From positions 41,066 to 105,065 of the IMG/VR virus record IMGVR_UViG_3300020122_000155: a DNA stretch of 64,000 bases; one strand, written 5' to 3'. Shown in pieces: positions 1 to 7,135 of the stretch. Every line of letters begins with the position of its first letter. The first letter of the stretch is position 1. The position numbers and the translations under genes were made by a program. The stretch is from a virus. The notes beneath the pieces were generated by a model, which saw only the letters and a program-made list of their open reading frames with translations, did no database searches and was not told where the DNA came from.

Positions 1-466
1 CCAGCAGTACATTTGCGCCCCCTGCCGTCCCCATATTCTGAAACGTCAGGTAGCTCATCGTCGGAGCGATTGCATGGAATACTCCCTCATCGCTGCCGGT
101 CATAATTAGAGTGCCGACCACCCCCAGCGTGTTTGATTGGCTCACTCTCCACTGCTCCCCGTCCGTGGTGGAGTTCATCTCGAACGAAAGCCCGTGCAGT
201 CCGCTGACAAGGATCTGAATGAATCCGAGCCCGCTGATCTCGTTGTCGGGGAAACCGTTCAGGCCGAGTCCCTGCTCATCGTTTCCGAGATCCTTGCCGT
301 ACAGCTTTTGCGGCGTGCTGACATTCGAGAATCCGTAGGCTGTTGTGAATCCGCCGTAGGACTGGCTTACGCCGAGCGTGCCGGTCGGGTTGTCGAAAAA
401 CAATGTAGTTGCGCTGGCCGTCATACTGATAGCCACCACTAAAAGTGCGAGTGTTATGTGCTTCAT
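1..466 (-). CDS. Secreted protein, N-terminal part (runs off the window)
   Basis: An open frame enters from the left edge and starts at 466. It begins MKHITLALLVVAISMTASA, a basic n-region, hydrophobic core and ASA-type cleavage site, so the product is predicted to be exported by Sec. The visible mature part is polar, with phrases such as NPTGTLGVSQSYGG and GLGFIQILVSGLHG. It resembles secreted bacterial proteins of the PEP-CTERM type, but the C-terminus that would decide this is missing. An in-frame ATG at 472 also exists; the GGAGA at 474-478 is spaced better for 466. It is the last visible gene of the leftward early operon, 14 bases after its neighbour. Confidence 0.75.
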   Translation of the reverse strand, partial: MKHITLALLVVAISMTASATTLFFDNPTGTLGVSQSYGGFTTAYGFSNVSTPQKLYGKDLGNDEQGLGLNGFPDNEISGLGFIQILVSGLHGLSFEMNSTTDGEQWRVSQSNTLGVVGTLIMTGSDEGVFHAIAPTMSYLTFQNMGTAGGANVLL

Positions 467-480
467 ATTCATTCTCCGAA

Positions 481-675
481 TCATTTCAATCTGTCAATAC
501 GTCTGAAAACTTCGTCTACCCCAAGAAAGAGCCATGCACGGTCATGGTAGGCGTGAACCGCGAACTCGGCCTTAGCGTCATCAATCGTCTGCGCCTGTTG
601 TTTGCAGGCTGGCCAGAGGACATTCAAATCGATCTTTCGCAATCGTGCGTACCATAAACCGTAAAGCCAATTCAC
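481..675 (-). CDS. Small hypothetical protein (64 aa)
   Basis: I do not recognise this protein. It starts at GTG 675, which overlaps the stop of the preceding gene as GTGA, so translation is probably coupled. The product has an aromatic, basic N-terminus (MNWLYGLWYARLRKIDLNVL) followed by a mixed-charge helical part; no cysteine pair or signal is evident. The overlap with its neighbour and its place between two better-supported genes are the main reasons to call it. Confidence 0.55.
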   Translation of the reverse strand: MNWLYGLWYARLRKIDLNVLWPACKQQAQTIDDAKAEFAVHAYHDRAWLFLGVDEVFRRIDRLK

Positions 676-914
676 GAGGCGCTCCTGTCTCGGTTTATGA
701 TTGTATCAGGACCGATGAACCCCTTTAGCGAGTCGGCCAATGCCTGTTCGGTTTCCCCGTACATGATCATCAGGTCGATTTTGTAGGGGAGATTCAACTC
801 CTCCAAATGGAGATGGATTGGCTTCCCTTGCTGTAATCGCTCAACATTCCCGGCGCTGAGCCCTAGCCCGATCATCGTTCTCCCGTTTTCGCCGCTCGCC
901 GTGAACTTGATCAC
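672..914 (-). CDS. Hypothetical phage protein (80 aa)
   Basis: No family was recognised. The start is GTG 914, preceded by TAGGAG, in which the TAG is the stop of the upstream gene, so the ribosome-binding site is built from the end of that gene. The sequence alternates hydrophobic and charged residues (MIKFTASGENGRTMIGLGLS, LPYKIDLMIMYGETEQAL) and looks like a small alpha/beta fold. It overlaps the next gene by GTGA. Confidence 0.7.
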   Translation of the reverse strand: MIKFTASGENGRTMIGLGLSAGNVERLQQGKPIHLHLEELNLPYKIDLMIMYGETEQALADSLKGFIGPDTIINRDRSAS

Positions 915-923
915 CCTACGCTC

Positions 924-1520
924 CTAATCCCAGTACTTGCTGGCGTCGCGCCACTCTGGATAGTGTTCATCCAGCCACGCCAAGGCTATTTTATCGTTAA
1001 CGTACTGCGCCGCCCAGCGCTCATTGTCGTTGGATACCGGCGTCTCTGGCGTCGAGAATATGACGGCCTTGCGGTCGCGGACATGAGCTACAGAGACTCC
1101 TCTCTTGCGAGCGTCTTCCCCATAGTCCGCCCCGTAGGAGTATCGGCGCGTTGCGTTAAGATGCGCGGAGCGATCATAAAACGCGGCCTTGTAGAACATT
1201 GCCGCCCGTTCACGCCCCTTGTCGTCCACTAGGTTAGACCACATCGAATGATCGGTTGGAATCTTCTTCCAGCCCTTCGGCAATTCGACGTAGGTGAACA
1301 TCGGATCGCCCTCGACGGCATCCATGAACTTAACGCCTGCCGCTTCTAGCTCCCGCTTGTCGTCATCGCCCATCCTAGATGGAAGAGTGTCGCTGCCAAC
1401 GAACGACCGCTGCCCTTGTGATTCTTGCCCCATGATTGCGCCGGATGCCCCGCGTGTCATCGCGTCCATAAGGAATCCGAGCGGATCATGTTCCGCCGCT
1501 GTGTTGATAGGTCGCTTCAT
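924..1520 (-). CDS. Hypothetical phage protein (198 aa)
   Basis: The frame is open further upstream, but ATG 1520 (MKRPINTAAEHDPLGF) is chosen because the preceding gene ends at 1523. The product is soluble and charged, with a Trp-rich C-terminal half (WAAQYVNDKIALAWLDEHYP, WRDASKYWD). No catalytic motif is recognisable. It belongs to the leftward early operon downstream of the recombination genes. Confidence 0.7.
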   Translation of the reverse strand: MKRPINTAAEHDPLGFLMDAMTRGASGAIMGQESQGQRSFVGSDTLPSRMGDDDKRELEAAGVKFMDAVEGDPMFTYVELPKGWKKIPTDHSMWSNLVDDKGRERAAMFYKAAFYDRSAHLNATRRYSYGADYGEDARKRGVSVAHVRDRKAVIFSTPETPVSNDNERWAAQYVNDKIALAWLDEHYPEWRDASKYWD

Positions 1521-1522
1521 GT

Positions 1523-1762
1523 TCACGCCGCTTTCTTGGCTTTCTTCGGTTGCGCTCCACGTAGCTTCGCCCAGCGTGCCTTCTGTGCCCGCGATTGAGC
1601 CAACTTCTGCGCCGCCGTCCACTGCCTGCGCCCTGCCTTCTTGACTGGCGCTGTCGGCGTGCTGCTGAACGGACCGAACTCGAACACAGGTCCGCGCAAT
1701 AGCACGATGGCCTTGTCCAGCTTGTCTCGTTCCGCAATCAATAACTGAATAACATTGTTCAT
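1523..1762 (-). CDS. Small basic protein with Lys/Arg-rich tail (79 aa)
   Basis: The N-terminal third is an amphipathic helix (MNNVIQLLIAERDKLDKAIV). The C-terminus is strongly basic and Ala-rich (RRQWTAAQKLAQSRAQKARW and ending KKAKKAA), resembling histone-H1-like or nucleic-acid-binding tails. Small proteins of this layout are frequent in Acidobacteriota genomes and their phages, so a DNA-binding role is a reasonable inference without a catalytic motif to test it. It starts right after a 182-base gene-free stretch. Confidence 0.7.
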   Translation of the reverse strand: MNNVIQLLIAERDKLDKAIVLLRGPVFEFGPFSSTPTAPVKKAGRRQWTAAQKLAQSRAQKARWAKLRGAQPKKAKKAA

Positions 1763-1944
1763 AAGTGTCCTTTCAAATCAAAATTCGAGAGCGCCGGTCG
1801 GAGGAGAACGACGCTCCCGCTCCGTCGTGGAAAATTCACCTGTGGGAGGCAAAACCACGACGGAGAAACTCTGCCCAGTTGCTTCCCCTGTACCGGGCTA
1901 ACAGGTCAACGTCGCTAAACGGATGCCCTACAAATCACTTTGGT
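1763..1944. other. Gene-free stretch with an 11-bp inverted repeat
   Basis: No convincing gene is seen here. The stretch contains a perfect 11-bp inverted repeat, CTCCGTCGTGG at 1820-1830 and CCACGACGGAG at 1855-1865, around a 24-base loop, plus a smaller CCTGT/ACAGG hairpin at 1887-1905. Neither is followed by a T-run on either strand, so they are not simple terminators. The position, inside the leftward operon upstream of the basic protein gene, would suit a structured leader, a processing site or a protein-binding site. Confidence 0.5.
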
Positions 1945-2115
1945 TCATCCGCCAGCCGGAACTTTCAGCGTATCCAGCATCATTTCGATCTCGTCCTTGA
2001 TTGATTTCAACGTAGCCTTCGTCGTTTCGCGGTCAACTGACGTGTCTGAAAACACATCATCGACAGCCGACTTCGCCGTCTCAAAGAGAATCTGGTGCTT
2101 GGACTTGCGGCCCAT
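1945..2115 (-). CDS. Small hypothetical protein (56 aa)
   Basis: It starts at ATG 2115 (MGRKSKHQILFETAKSAVDD), one base after the stop of the preceding gene; a longer frame upstream is only overlap. The product is a short, mostly helical acidic protein (KSIKDEIEMMLDTLKVPAGG). No family was recognised. Confidence 0.6.
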   Translation of the reverse strand: MGRKSKHQILFETAKSAVDDVFSDTSVDRETTKATLKSIKDEIEMMLDTLKVPAGG

Positions 2116-2116
2116 G

Positions 2117-2323
2117 TTACGCCGCCTGCTTCTTTTCGCGCGGTTTGCGCGGAGCCTTCCACCCAAGCTGGCGAAGCTCTGTGTTGATGGCCTCAATGCG
2201 CGTCTCGCAGTTCTGGCGCTCCGCAACCAATTCCACTTGCCGATTGACAAGAGCTTGCTCCGCCGCGTGCTTTTGCGCCAGCAATGCCGATGCCGTACTT
2301 CCTGCTTCGTTTTCTGTCTTCAT
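2117..2323 (-). CDS. Small coiled-coil protein with basic tail (68 aa)
   Basis: ATG 2323 overlaps the stop of the exonuclease gene as ATGA. Residues 15-50 form a heptad-like Ala/Glu-rich helix (EQALVNRQVELVAERQNCET) and the last 15 residues are basic (KAPRKPREKKQAA). It could accompany the exonuclease or ERF protein; that is only suggested by position. Confidence 0.6.
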   Translation of the reverse strand: MKTENEAGSTASALLAQKHAAEQALVNRQVELVAERQNCETRIEAINTELRQLGWKAPRKPREKKQAA

Positions 2324-3099
2324 AATCCGTTGCTCTCCATTTCTTTCAAAAATCTTGTGGCCTCTTCGCTGCGCTGATCGTCCACTCGACCCTCGCGCTG
2401 CGCGGCCAAAATCCTTTCTACATCCTCGTCAGTGATCGCGTCTTTATCGGCGACCACTTCGGGCTCTGGCGACAGCCGCGTGAATGGTCCGAACCGGCGC
2501 TCCAACTCTTCGCGCTTCGCCAGCATCACATCCACGAAGCTGCTTAACGCTGGACGCATCTTAGCGATCATCTCCTCGTCCCTGCGAACTCGGACTGCTG
2601 GCAGTGGCAACCGAGGATGGTAACTGAAAATGTCAATCCACTCTCGTTCATGGATCATCAGCCTGCCTTGAAGCTGTATCCGGTATTCGTCGTCAACCGT
2701 GTCGCCGAGCGCATAGGAAATTTGCGTGCTGAGTTTTGGAGCTTTCGCCTCCATGTCTCCGACCGTTCCAACAAGCCGATCAGGACTACATCCGAGCATC
2801 CCATCATCGGTCGTGAAAAATCCTCCGAGGGAAGTTTCCACATCGTTCAAGCATTCATACGCAGAAACGCACGCATCTTCCCACTCAATACCCCTCTCCA
2901 TCCACATAGACTGGTAATCATTTTCGTCGGGCTCTCCCGTTACCCATTCTCCGAGCAAGCGATACATCAACGCGGGAGCCTGCTTGGAAAGTTCGAGCTT
3001 TTTCGCGGTTATAATCCGGTGAAACTCCGAGCTACATGGTATTCCTAAACGGAGTTTTTTCCACTCTTCGCTTCGTGGCTCGACCGGATAGAAGATCAT
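2320..3099 (-). CDS. YqaJ/lambda-type exonuclease (PD-(D/E)XK recombinase nuclease)
   Basis: This is predicted to be the 5'-3' exonuclease of a phage two-component recombination system, resecting double-strand ends so that the annealing protein encoded nearby can load. The 259-residue product shows the family motifs: GIEWEDAC around residue 70, S-P-D107, then E117-A-K119 in DMEAKAPK and a Gln-rich motif near 142-144. The start ATG 3099 overlaps the upstream HNH gene as ATGA; a start 14 codons upstream is less likely. It lies downstream of the ERF gene in the same operon. Function is by family similarity; the nuclease motifs are visible. Confidence 0.85.
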   Translation of the reverse strand: MIFYPVEPRSEEWKKLRLGIPCSSEFHRIITAKKLELSKQAPALMYRLLGEWVTGEPDENDYQSMWMERGIEWEDACVSAYECLNDVETSLGGFFTTDDGMLGCSPDRLVGTVGDMEAKAPKLSTQISYALGDTVDDEYRIQLQGRLMIHEREWIDIFSYHPRLPLPAVRVRRDEEMIAKMRPALSSFVDVMLAKREELERRFGPFTRLSPEPEVVADKDAITDEDVERILAAQREGRVDDQRSEEATRFLKEMESNGL

Positions 3100-3698
3100 C
3101 TCGCCCTCTGCTGGAATCCCAGGACTTCTTCCAGCGGCCATCCGTAAGACAGCCTTGAAAAAATAGTTGCCCTTTTAACGCCCACCTTCCTCGACCATTG
3201 AGAAACTGTAAGCGTAGATCCCTCGAATGTAAGCCATCGATTAGCCCTAGTGTTATTGCTCTGCTCCTGCCGAGTCGCCCAACGAACATTCCCTGGCTGA
3301 TAGCCAAGGTTATTATCAATGCGATCCAGAGTCATTCCAGGGTTCGGCCTAACTCCTACGTCTGCTATGAAATTCTCATATTTCTTCCACCTATCGCATA
3401 CCTTTACGCCCCGCCCTCCATAGTAGGAGTAGCAAATATTTTTCGGGTTGGTGCATCGCTGCCACATCTCCCTCCATATGCCATTCTCCTTGTCCCTGTG
3501 TCCGCCATGCTTTATCCTGGATTCAATCTCCAGACACCCACACGATCTTGTTGACCCAGAACAAAGGTTTGACACCATGACAGAAGTGGTATTTCCGCAA
3601 TCGCACACGCATTCCCATTTGGTGTGCCCCTTTGCCCTACCAGCAAAGCGCACCAATACAAGCCGCCCGAATCTTTGTCCTGACCTATCCTTTATCAT
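3096..3698 (-). CDS. HNH homing endonuclease, YGGRG type
   Basis: The product (200 aa) has an N-terminal SGQRFGRLV segment and a zinc-binding CVCDCGN...SCGC module (about residues 30-55). The HNH core follows: CTNPKNICYSYYGGRGVKVC, LDRIDNNLGYQPGNVRWATR and an Asn-rich EQSNN. The C-terminal 45 residues look like a helix-turn-helix specificity element (LTVSQWSRKVGVKRATIFSR). Such free-standing enzymes nick or cut DNA and spread by homing. Unusually, it is joined to both neighbours by ATGA overlaps (3695-3698 and 3096-3099), so it is translated as a regular operon member between the ERF and exonuclease genes. Confidence 0.9.
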   Translation of the reverse strand: MIKDRSGQRFGRLVLVRFAGRAKGHTKWECVCDCGNTTSVMVSNLCSGSTRSCGCLEIESRIKHGGHRDKENGIWREMWQRCTNPKNICYSYYGGRGVKVCDRWKKYENFIADVGVRPNPGMTLDRIDNNLGYQPGNVRWATRQEQSNNTRANRWLTFEGSTLTVSQWSRKVGVKRATIFSRLSYGWPLEEVLGFQQRAR

Positions 3699-4441
3699 GA
3701 CGGCCTTTTTCTCATCGCCTGCAATAAATTAACCGCCGCAGGAAACGCCGCACGGGGAATTTCCGCAAAACTCTTTGCGCCCATAGTCTCCAAAAACTTT
3801 GTAACTCGTTCTGGGGTCAAACTAATTTCATGAATAAGATCCTGGAGAGAGTCCAGTTGTTGCTGGGTCACGAAACTAACAATACTGTTGCCGTCCCGGT
3901 CGTCCGTGAATACTAAATTCCAGATCATCGCCTCCAGGTAGCGCCGCAGATAGCTAACCGACGATCCGAGCCCCTGAATGCCCGTCTTAGTCGCGCCACC
4001 CTTCGGCCCAGCAGTATCCAGTTCGCCGGTTAACTCATAGTCTTTTGAGAACCCGCCGACATGGAGCACCGTACAGCAGACCGTGGCGTACCCCTTGTCC
4101 GCTGGTTTGGAATTGAAGCTCAGCGCAAAGCCGTGCTTCGTATAGATCGGGCGGGCGATGGCGTCCACCGCTTCGAGGTCCGCAAATGTACTGTTGGTGC
4201 TCGGATTCTTGCGGTTCTTCCAAATAGGGGCCATTTCGCTCTGAGCAACACGCATCGCTTCGGAGAAAACCTTTTCAGCCTCGCGACGCTCCGCGCGCTC
4301 CTGAAGCTGCATGAATTGCGCGATGCGATCCGGGTCTACTGATGGATCACGGATTAAGCGCTCGATCATACTCAGCATGTCCGGCTGCTGGCGCTCCAGT
4401 GCGGCAGATTCGGCCAGCGTAAGTTGTTTTTCGTCGCTCAT
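3695..4441 (-). CDS. erf: ERF-family single-strand annealing protein
   Basis: This is predicted to coat and anneal single-stranded DNA during phage recombination and repair. After an N-terminal charged helix (residues 1-60) the product carries the ERF core: NSTFADLEAVDAIARPIYTK, followed by GFALSFNS and a GIQGLGSSVSYLRRYLEAM segment, and LVFTDDRDGN. Length (248 aa) fits the family. The start ATG 4441 overlaps the preceding stop as ATGA; the frame is open for 27 more codons upstream but that part belongs to the neighbour. It pairs with the exonuclease at 2320-3099. Confidence 0.9.
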   Translation of the reverse strand: MSDEKQLTLAESAALERQQPDMLSMIERLIRDPSVDPDRIAQFMQLQERAERREAEKVFSEAMRVAQSEMAPIWKNRKNPSTNSTFADLEAVDAIARPIYTKHGFALSFNSKPADKGYATVCCTVLHVGGFSKDYELTGELDTAGPKGGATKTGIQGLGSSVSYLRRYLEAMIWNLVFTDDRDGNSIVSFVTQQQLDSLQDLIHEISLTPERVTKFLETMGAKSFAEIPRAAFPAAVNLLQAMRKRPS

Positions 4442-4605
4442 TTTCCGTCCAGTCGCGAAAGTACGATGTCTTTCCACGTATCGAGAATCTCCTCGCGTAC
4501 TACGGAGTCGATCTCCTCCCACACATTTCCCAATCCGCTGCGGCCTTCGATGTCTTTCACGATGGCCTCAACGATCAGAGTGGCCTTGATTGCTTCTGCT
4601 GTCAT
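4438..4605 (-). CDS. Small hypothetical protein (55 aa)
   Basis: The start ATG 4605 (MTAEAIKATLIVEAIVKDIE) overlaps the stop of the methyltransferase-like gene as ATGA, and its own stop overlaps the ERF start. The product is one acidic helical unit with a central Trp-Glu-Glu. No family was recognised; a helper of the recombination genes is possible but untested. Confidence 0.65.
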   Translation of the reverse strand: MTAEAIKATLIVEAIVKDIEGRSGLGNVWEEIDSVVREEILDTWKDIVLSRLDGK

Positions 4606-5162
4606 CGACGGCCCCTTGCGCGATTCGCAATCACGCACCACGACTTCATCCAGCCGTCCTCTACGAGATACTTCTTGAACTTGCGGCTCAGCTTCGCGGC
4701 GTCCTTTGACGTGTCCGCGTTGAAGTGCCCCCAGATGTCGAAATAGATCGTGTCGTATCGAGCATCCTTCGGCGGATTCCACTCATAGATGTCCGCGTGG
4801 ATCACCTTTACCTGCGGGAAGTAAGGCCCAACCAGATCGATCACGTCCTTGTTTTTCTCGATGACCGTAACCGATTCGCTCTGCTCCATGATCGGATCTA
4901 GGATCAGGCCGATTCCCAATCCGGCGATCAGAACATGGCCGCAAGCCTCGCGGACAAAATCGGCGTTGGTCGCCCGTTCAAATTCGGCGTCCGTCATCAT
5001 GATCGAGCCGTTTACCAACAATCGCGCATACTTTTCTCGGTGGAGCGGCATACCGTGCAGCGCGCCCATCATGCGCTCTATTTTGCTCGGCTCATCGTGA
5101 ACCAATTCCGCCGTTCCGACCTTCCCCGGCTTCACGCGCTCGATAACATCCGTGTATTTCAC
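4602..5162 (-). CDS. Spermidine-synthase-like / class I SAM methyltransferase fold protein
   Basis: The 186-residue product has a Rossmann fold: motif I HVLIAGLGIGLIL at residues 77-89, an acidic residue after beta-2 (VTVIEKN, E102), HADIYEW near 125 and YDTIYFDIWG near 140. This pattern is typical of spermidine synthase and class I methyltransferase folds. The substrate cannot be told. GTG 5162 is preferred because it overlaps the preceding stop as GTGA; the frame is open for 18 codons upstream, within the neighbour. It is an early-operon gene just before ERF, so DNA or a host metabolite are both possible targets. Confidence 0.75.
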   Translation of the reverse strand: MKYTDVIERVKPGKVGTAELVHDEPSKIERMMGALHGMPLHREKYARLLVNGSIMMTDAEFERATNADFVREACGHVLIAGLGIGLILDPIMEQSESVTVIEKNKDVIDLVGPYFPQVKVIHADIYEWNPPKDARYDTIYFDIWGHFNADTSKDAAKLSRKFKKYLVEDGWMKSWCVIANRARGRR

Positions 5163-5323
5163 GCCTGTTTCCCTCTCCTGAAATCCCTCACCGCCGCCAG
5201 CCACGCCTCGTAACAAGTCACTCTCAACTTATTCCACAAATCCCCCATCTCCGTCCCGGCGCACTCTACTACTCGCCTGTCGGCAAGCAGGAAGCGTTCG
5301 CGGGCCTCTTGGAGTACGGTCAT
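5159..5323 (-). CDS. Small hypothetical protein (54 aa)
   Basis: It starts at ATG 5323 (MTVLQEARERFLLADRRVVE) inside an ATGA overlap and ends in a GTGA overlap with the methyltransferase-like gene. The product is helical, with a Trp-rich centre and a basic end (FRRGKQA). No family was recognised; tight coupling on both sides supports it as a gene. Confidence 0.65.
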   Translation of the reverse strand: MTVLQEARERFLLADRRVVECAGTEMGDLWNKLRVTCYEAWLAAVRDFRRGKQA

Positions 5324-5544
5324 GCTGTTTTTCTCTGCGCCATCTCGCCCTCGATGAATTGCGCGATCTCCCGAAGACATCCGGCGTCAAAAACTGTTCC
5401 CTCTCCTGGCATAAAACAATAGCGACGCCACGAGTTGTACCACTTCACCCGACCGATTACGCAGCCATCGAGCGAGCAAACATCCCACAGGGAGGTTTTG
5501 CCGGTGATCGTCCCCTTGTTCTCGAACTTGAGGAAACTTTTCAT
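5320..5544 (-). CDS. Hypothetical phage protein (74 aa)
   Basis: The start ATG 5544 (MKSFLKFENKGTITGKTSLW) overlaps the preceding stop. The product looks like a small beta-rich domain (WDVCSLDGCVIGRVKWYNSW) followed by a helix (LREIAQFIEGEM). It resembles small phage proteins of unknown role with a G.V.WY..WRRY core. No function can be assigned. Confidence 0.65.
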   Translation of the reverse strand: MKSFLKFENKGTITGKTSLWDVCSLDGCVIGRVKWYNSWRRYCFMPGEGTVFDAGCLREIAQFIEGEMAQRKTA

Positions 5545-5882
5545 GCGGACCTCCGATCTCGCACGGGGAAGTAGTATACGTAATCGCGCCACGCCGATCT
5601 CTCTCGAAGTTGTGGCAAATTGGCAATGATCGCCTTCCGCGCGTCCTGGTACATGAACGGTGCGACTTCGAACGATACACGCTCTCCAAGAACCTCAGTC
5701 TGGAAGCTGATCCCGTTCACAGCCAAGCACTCCTTGATCGCCCGGTGCGCGTCCTGCGACTCGGTATGCACAACAACTACGGGCGCTTCGTCTTTCGCGC
5801 TGTGCGGATTGGCGCGGATTGCGGCTAGATCACGCTCGCAGCGCTCCTTGCTTTGATCTACAACAGTCAAAAATGGGCTCAT
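5541..5882 (-). CDS. Hypothetical phage protein (113 aa)
   Basis: No family was recognised. The product is probably alpha/beta: an N-terminal helix with acidic and basic residues, a beta strand APVVVVHTESQDA, then FQTEVLGERVSFEVAPFMY. Both ends sit in ATGA overlaps with neighbouring genes, supporting expression as part of the operon. Confidence 0.7.
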   Translation of the reverse strand: MSPFLTVVDQSKERCERDLAAIRANPHSAKDEAPVVVVHTESQDAHRAIKECLAVNGISFQTEVLGERVSFEVAPFMYQDARKAIIANLPQLRERSAWRDYVYYFPVRDRRSA

Positions 5883-6205
5883 GCGCCCTCCACTAGTTCG
5901 TGAAACTTGCGATCACCTTCGTCGGCTTCGCTGTACGCCTGCGGCTCCGGCATCAGGCCGAGCGTCATCAAAAGCTCGCACAACTCGTCGCGCGTTTCGC
6001 CTTTGCCCATCTCGACAAGGAACTCATAATCACATTCCCGCGTGCAGATCCACTTGCCCTTACTGAAAAAGACGGCGTAATAACCATCGGGCGTAAGGAA
6101 CACTTGATTGTCGTGCTCCTGCCACTTGAGAGAGAGCAGCGTTGAGCGAATGTTACCGTAGGATGCAGACGGCCAACCTTCGGGACAAATGGCAAGTGGG
6201 CTCAT
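5879..6205 (-). CDS. Hypothetical phage protein (108 aa)
   Basis: No family was recognised. The N-terminal half is beta-rich with many aromatic residues (DGYYAVFFSKGKWICTRECD) and the C-terminal half is acidic and helical (GETRDELCELLMTLGLMPEP). ATGA overlaps are present at both ends. It is the second gene of the leftward early operon. Confidence 0.7.
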   Translation of the reverse strand: MSPLAICPEGWPSASYGNIRSTLLSLKWQEHDNQVFLTPDGYYAVFFSKGKWICTRECDYEFLVEMGKGETRDELCELLMTLGLMPEPQAYSEADEGDRKFHELVEGA

Positions 6206-6390
6206 GACACCTTCCTAACTGCGTCTATAATCTTGCGCCGCCTAGAAACATATCCCCGAAGGAATTTTTCAAGCGCATCAGAAATGGACATACCGTCAAT
6301 CGCAGCGATGCGCTTGGCGTCTAGCCATAATTGCTTGTCACGCAGGATAAACGTTCGATTGCCAAGCTGTTCCGCTGTTTTTCTCTTCAC
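6202..6390 (-). CDS. Small ribbon-helix-helix-like regulator (first gene of leftward operon)
   Basis: The product (62 aa from GTG 6390) has a short strand-like segment RTFILRDKQLW followed by two helices DAKRIAAIDGMSISDALEKF and a basic tail RGYVSRRRK. This layout resembles Arc/CopG-type DNA-binding proteins. The frame is also open from GTG 6408; GTG 6390 is preferred because it falls about 9 bases after a TACATT -10 box, implying little or no leader. An 8-bp inverted repeat surrounds that -10 box, so autoregulation is plausible. The fold is inferred, not proven. Confidence 0.55.
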   Translation of the reverse strand: MKRKTAEQLGNRTFILRDKQLWLDAKRIAAIDGMSISDALEKFLRGYVSRRRKIIDAVRKVS

Positions 6391-6450
6391 GCATAAAAAA
6401 TGTACCACGTGAAGAAACTTATTGCAAGAGGAAAATTTTTATGTTTTACT
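6384..6450. promoter_or_regulatory. Divergent promoter/operator region
   Basis: The hexamer TTGCAA at 6422-6427 is its own reverse complement. Leftwards it is followed after 17 bases by TACATT (6404-6399) and a GTG start at 6390. Rightwards it is followed after 17 bases by TTTACT (6445-6450), ten bases before ATG 6460. A perfect 8-bp inverted repeat, TCTTCACG at 6384-6391 and CGTGAAGA at 6408-6415, brackets the leftward -10. The boxes are imperfect matches to consensus, so promoter assignment is moderate; the inverted repeat is certain. Confidence 0.5.
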
Positions 6451-6459
6451 GGTTCTTCC

Positions 6460-6684
6460 ATGAAGCGCTCACTCGGTCGCACGCTGCGAGAGATAAAAGA
6501 GCCCCGGCATAGTATGGTGCGCAATGAAGCATTTGAAATTCGCGTGGCACAAGCAATGCTTTTGCTCAAGGGTGGCGCAGATCCACGCGATTTGCGGGAT
6601 GAGCACGGTGGGGTTGTGGTGAATGATGCGCTGGAGCGCATAGCTGGGCGGAAAGAGGGTAGGTATGAGCGAGAACGGAAATAA
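6460..6684 (+). CDS. Hypothetical protein, first gene of rightward operon (74 aa)
   Basis: The start is taken at ATG 6460 (MKRSLGRTLREIKEPRHSMV); the frame is open from 6400, but that part overlaps the opposing promoter. No ribosome-binding site precedes 6460. The product is basic and helical (FEIRVAQAMLLLKGGADPRD). No family was recognised. A first-gene position next to the operator suggests a regulator, without direct evidence. Confidence 0.55.
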   Translation: MKRSLGRTLREIKEPRHSMVRNEAFEIRVAQAMLLLKGGADPRDLRDEHGGVVVNDALERIAGRKEGRYERERK

Positions 6685-7135
6685 TCACCTGACATTGCAG
6701 TTGACTGTACCGGCGCTGCTGAAGTTATTCGAAGGTGATCCCGATGTCGTCCTGCATATTCGCAAAGCGGCAGTCGCGGAGTTCACGCGGCGGAAAATCG
6801 GCACACTTCTGGATGCAGCATCCAAAGCGCTTGTGGAATCCGAAGTTGCAAAGCAGGTCGGTACCATCAAGGGCTATCCGGCAAAGATCACCTTGGCCGA
6901 GCCGATCTTGAATACGTTGAAGGAATCTTGTGCGACGGCGATGAAGGAGCACGAAAAGGCGATGTGGTCTTTGGTCCACAAGCAGATCGCCACGCAAATA
7001 GACGCGCACCTTGATTCTATCCAGGAGAAAGTTTCTGCCGAGGTTAAGCGCCGCATCGACTCTGAGATAACAGCGCGGATCAATACCGGGGTGCGTGAGC
7101 GTCTGGACGCAGTTATCAAGGCCGCGAAGGTATGA
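6665..7135 (+). CDS. Hypothetical helical protein (156 aa)
   Basis: GAGGG lies about five bases upstream of ATG 6665, and the start is inside the end of the previous gene. The product is almost entirely helical: a Leu-rich N-terminus (LQLTVPALLKLFEGDPDVVL), then long charged helices (DAHLDSIQEKVSAEVKRRID). It could form a coiled coil. No family was recognised. Confidence 0.7.
   Translation: MSENGNNHLTLQLTVPALLKLFEGDPDVVLHIRKAAVAEFTRRKIGTLLDAASKALVESEVAKQVGTIKGYPAKITLAEPILNTLKESCATAMKEHEKAMWSLVHKQIATQIDAHLDSIQEKVSAEVKRRIDSEITARINTGVRERLDAVIKAAKV

Noticed and set aside
137-657. Two plus-strand frames at the left end
   Set aside because: They lie opposite the signal-peptide gene and the 64-aa gene, with compositions typical of antisense frames.
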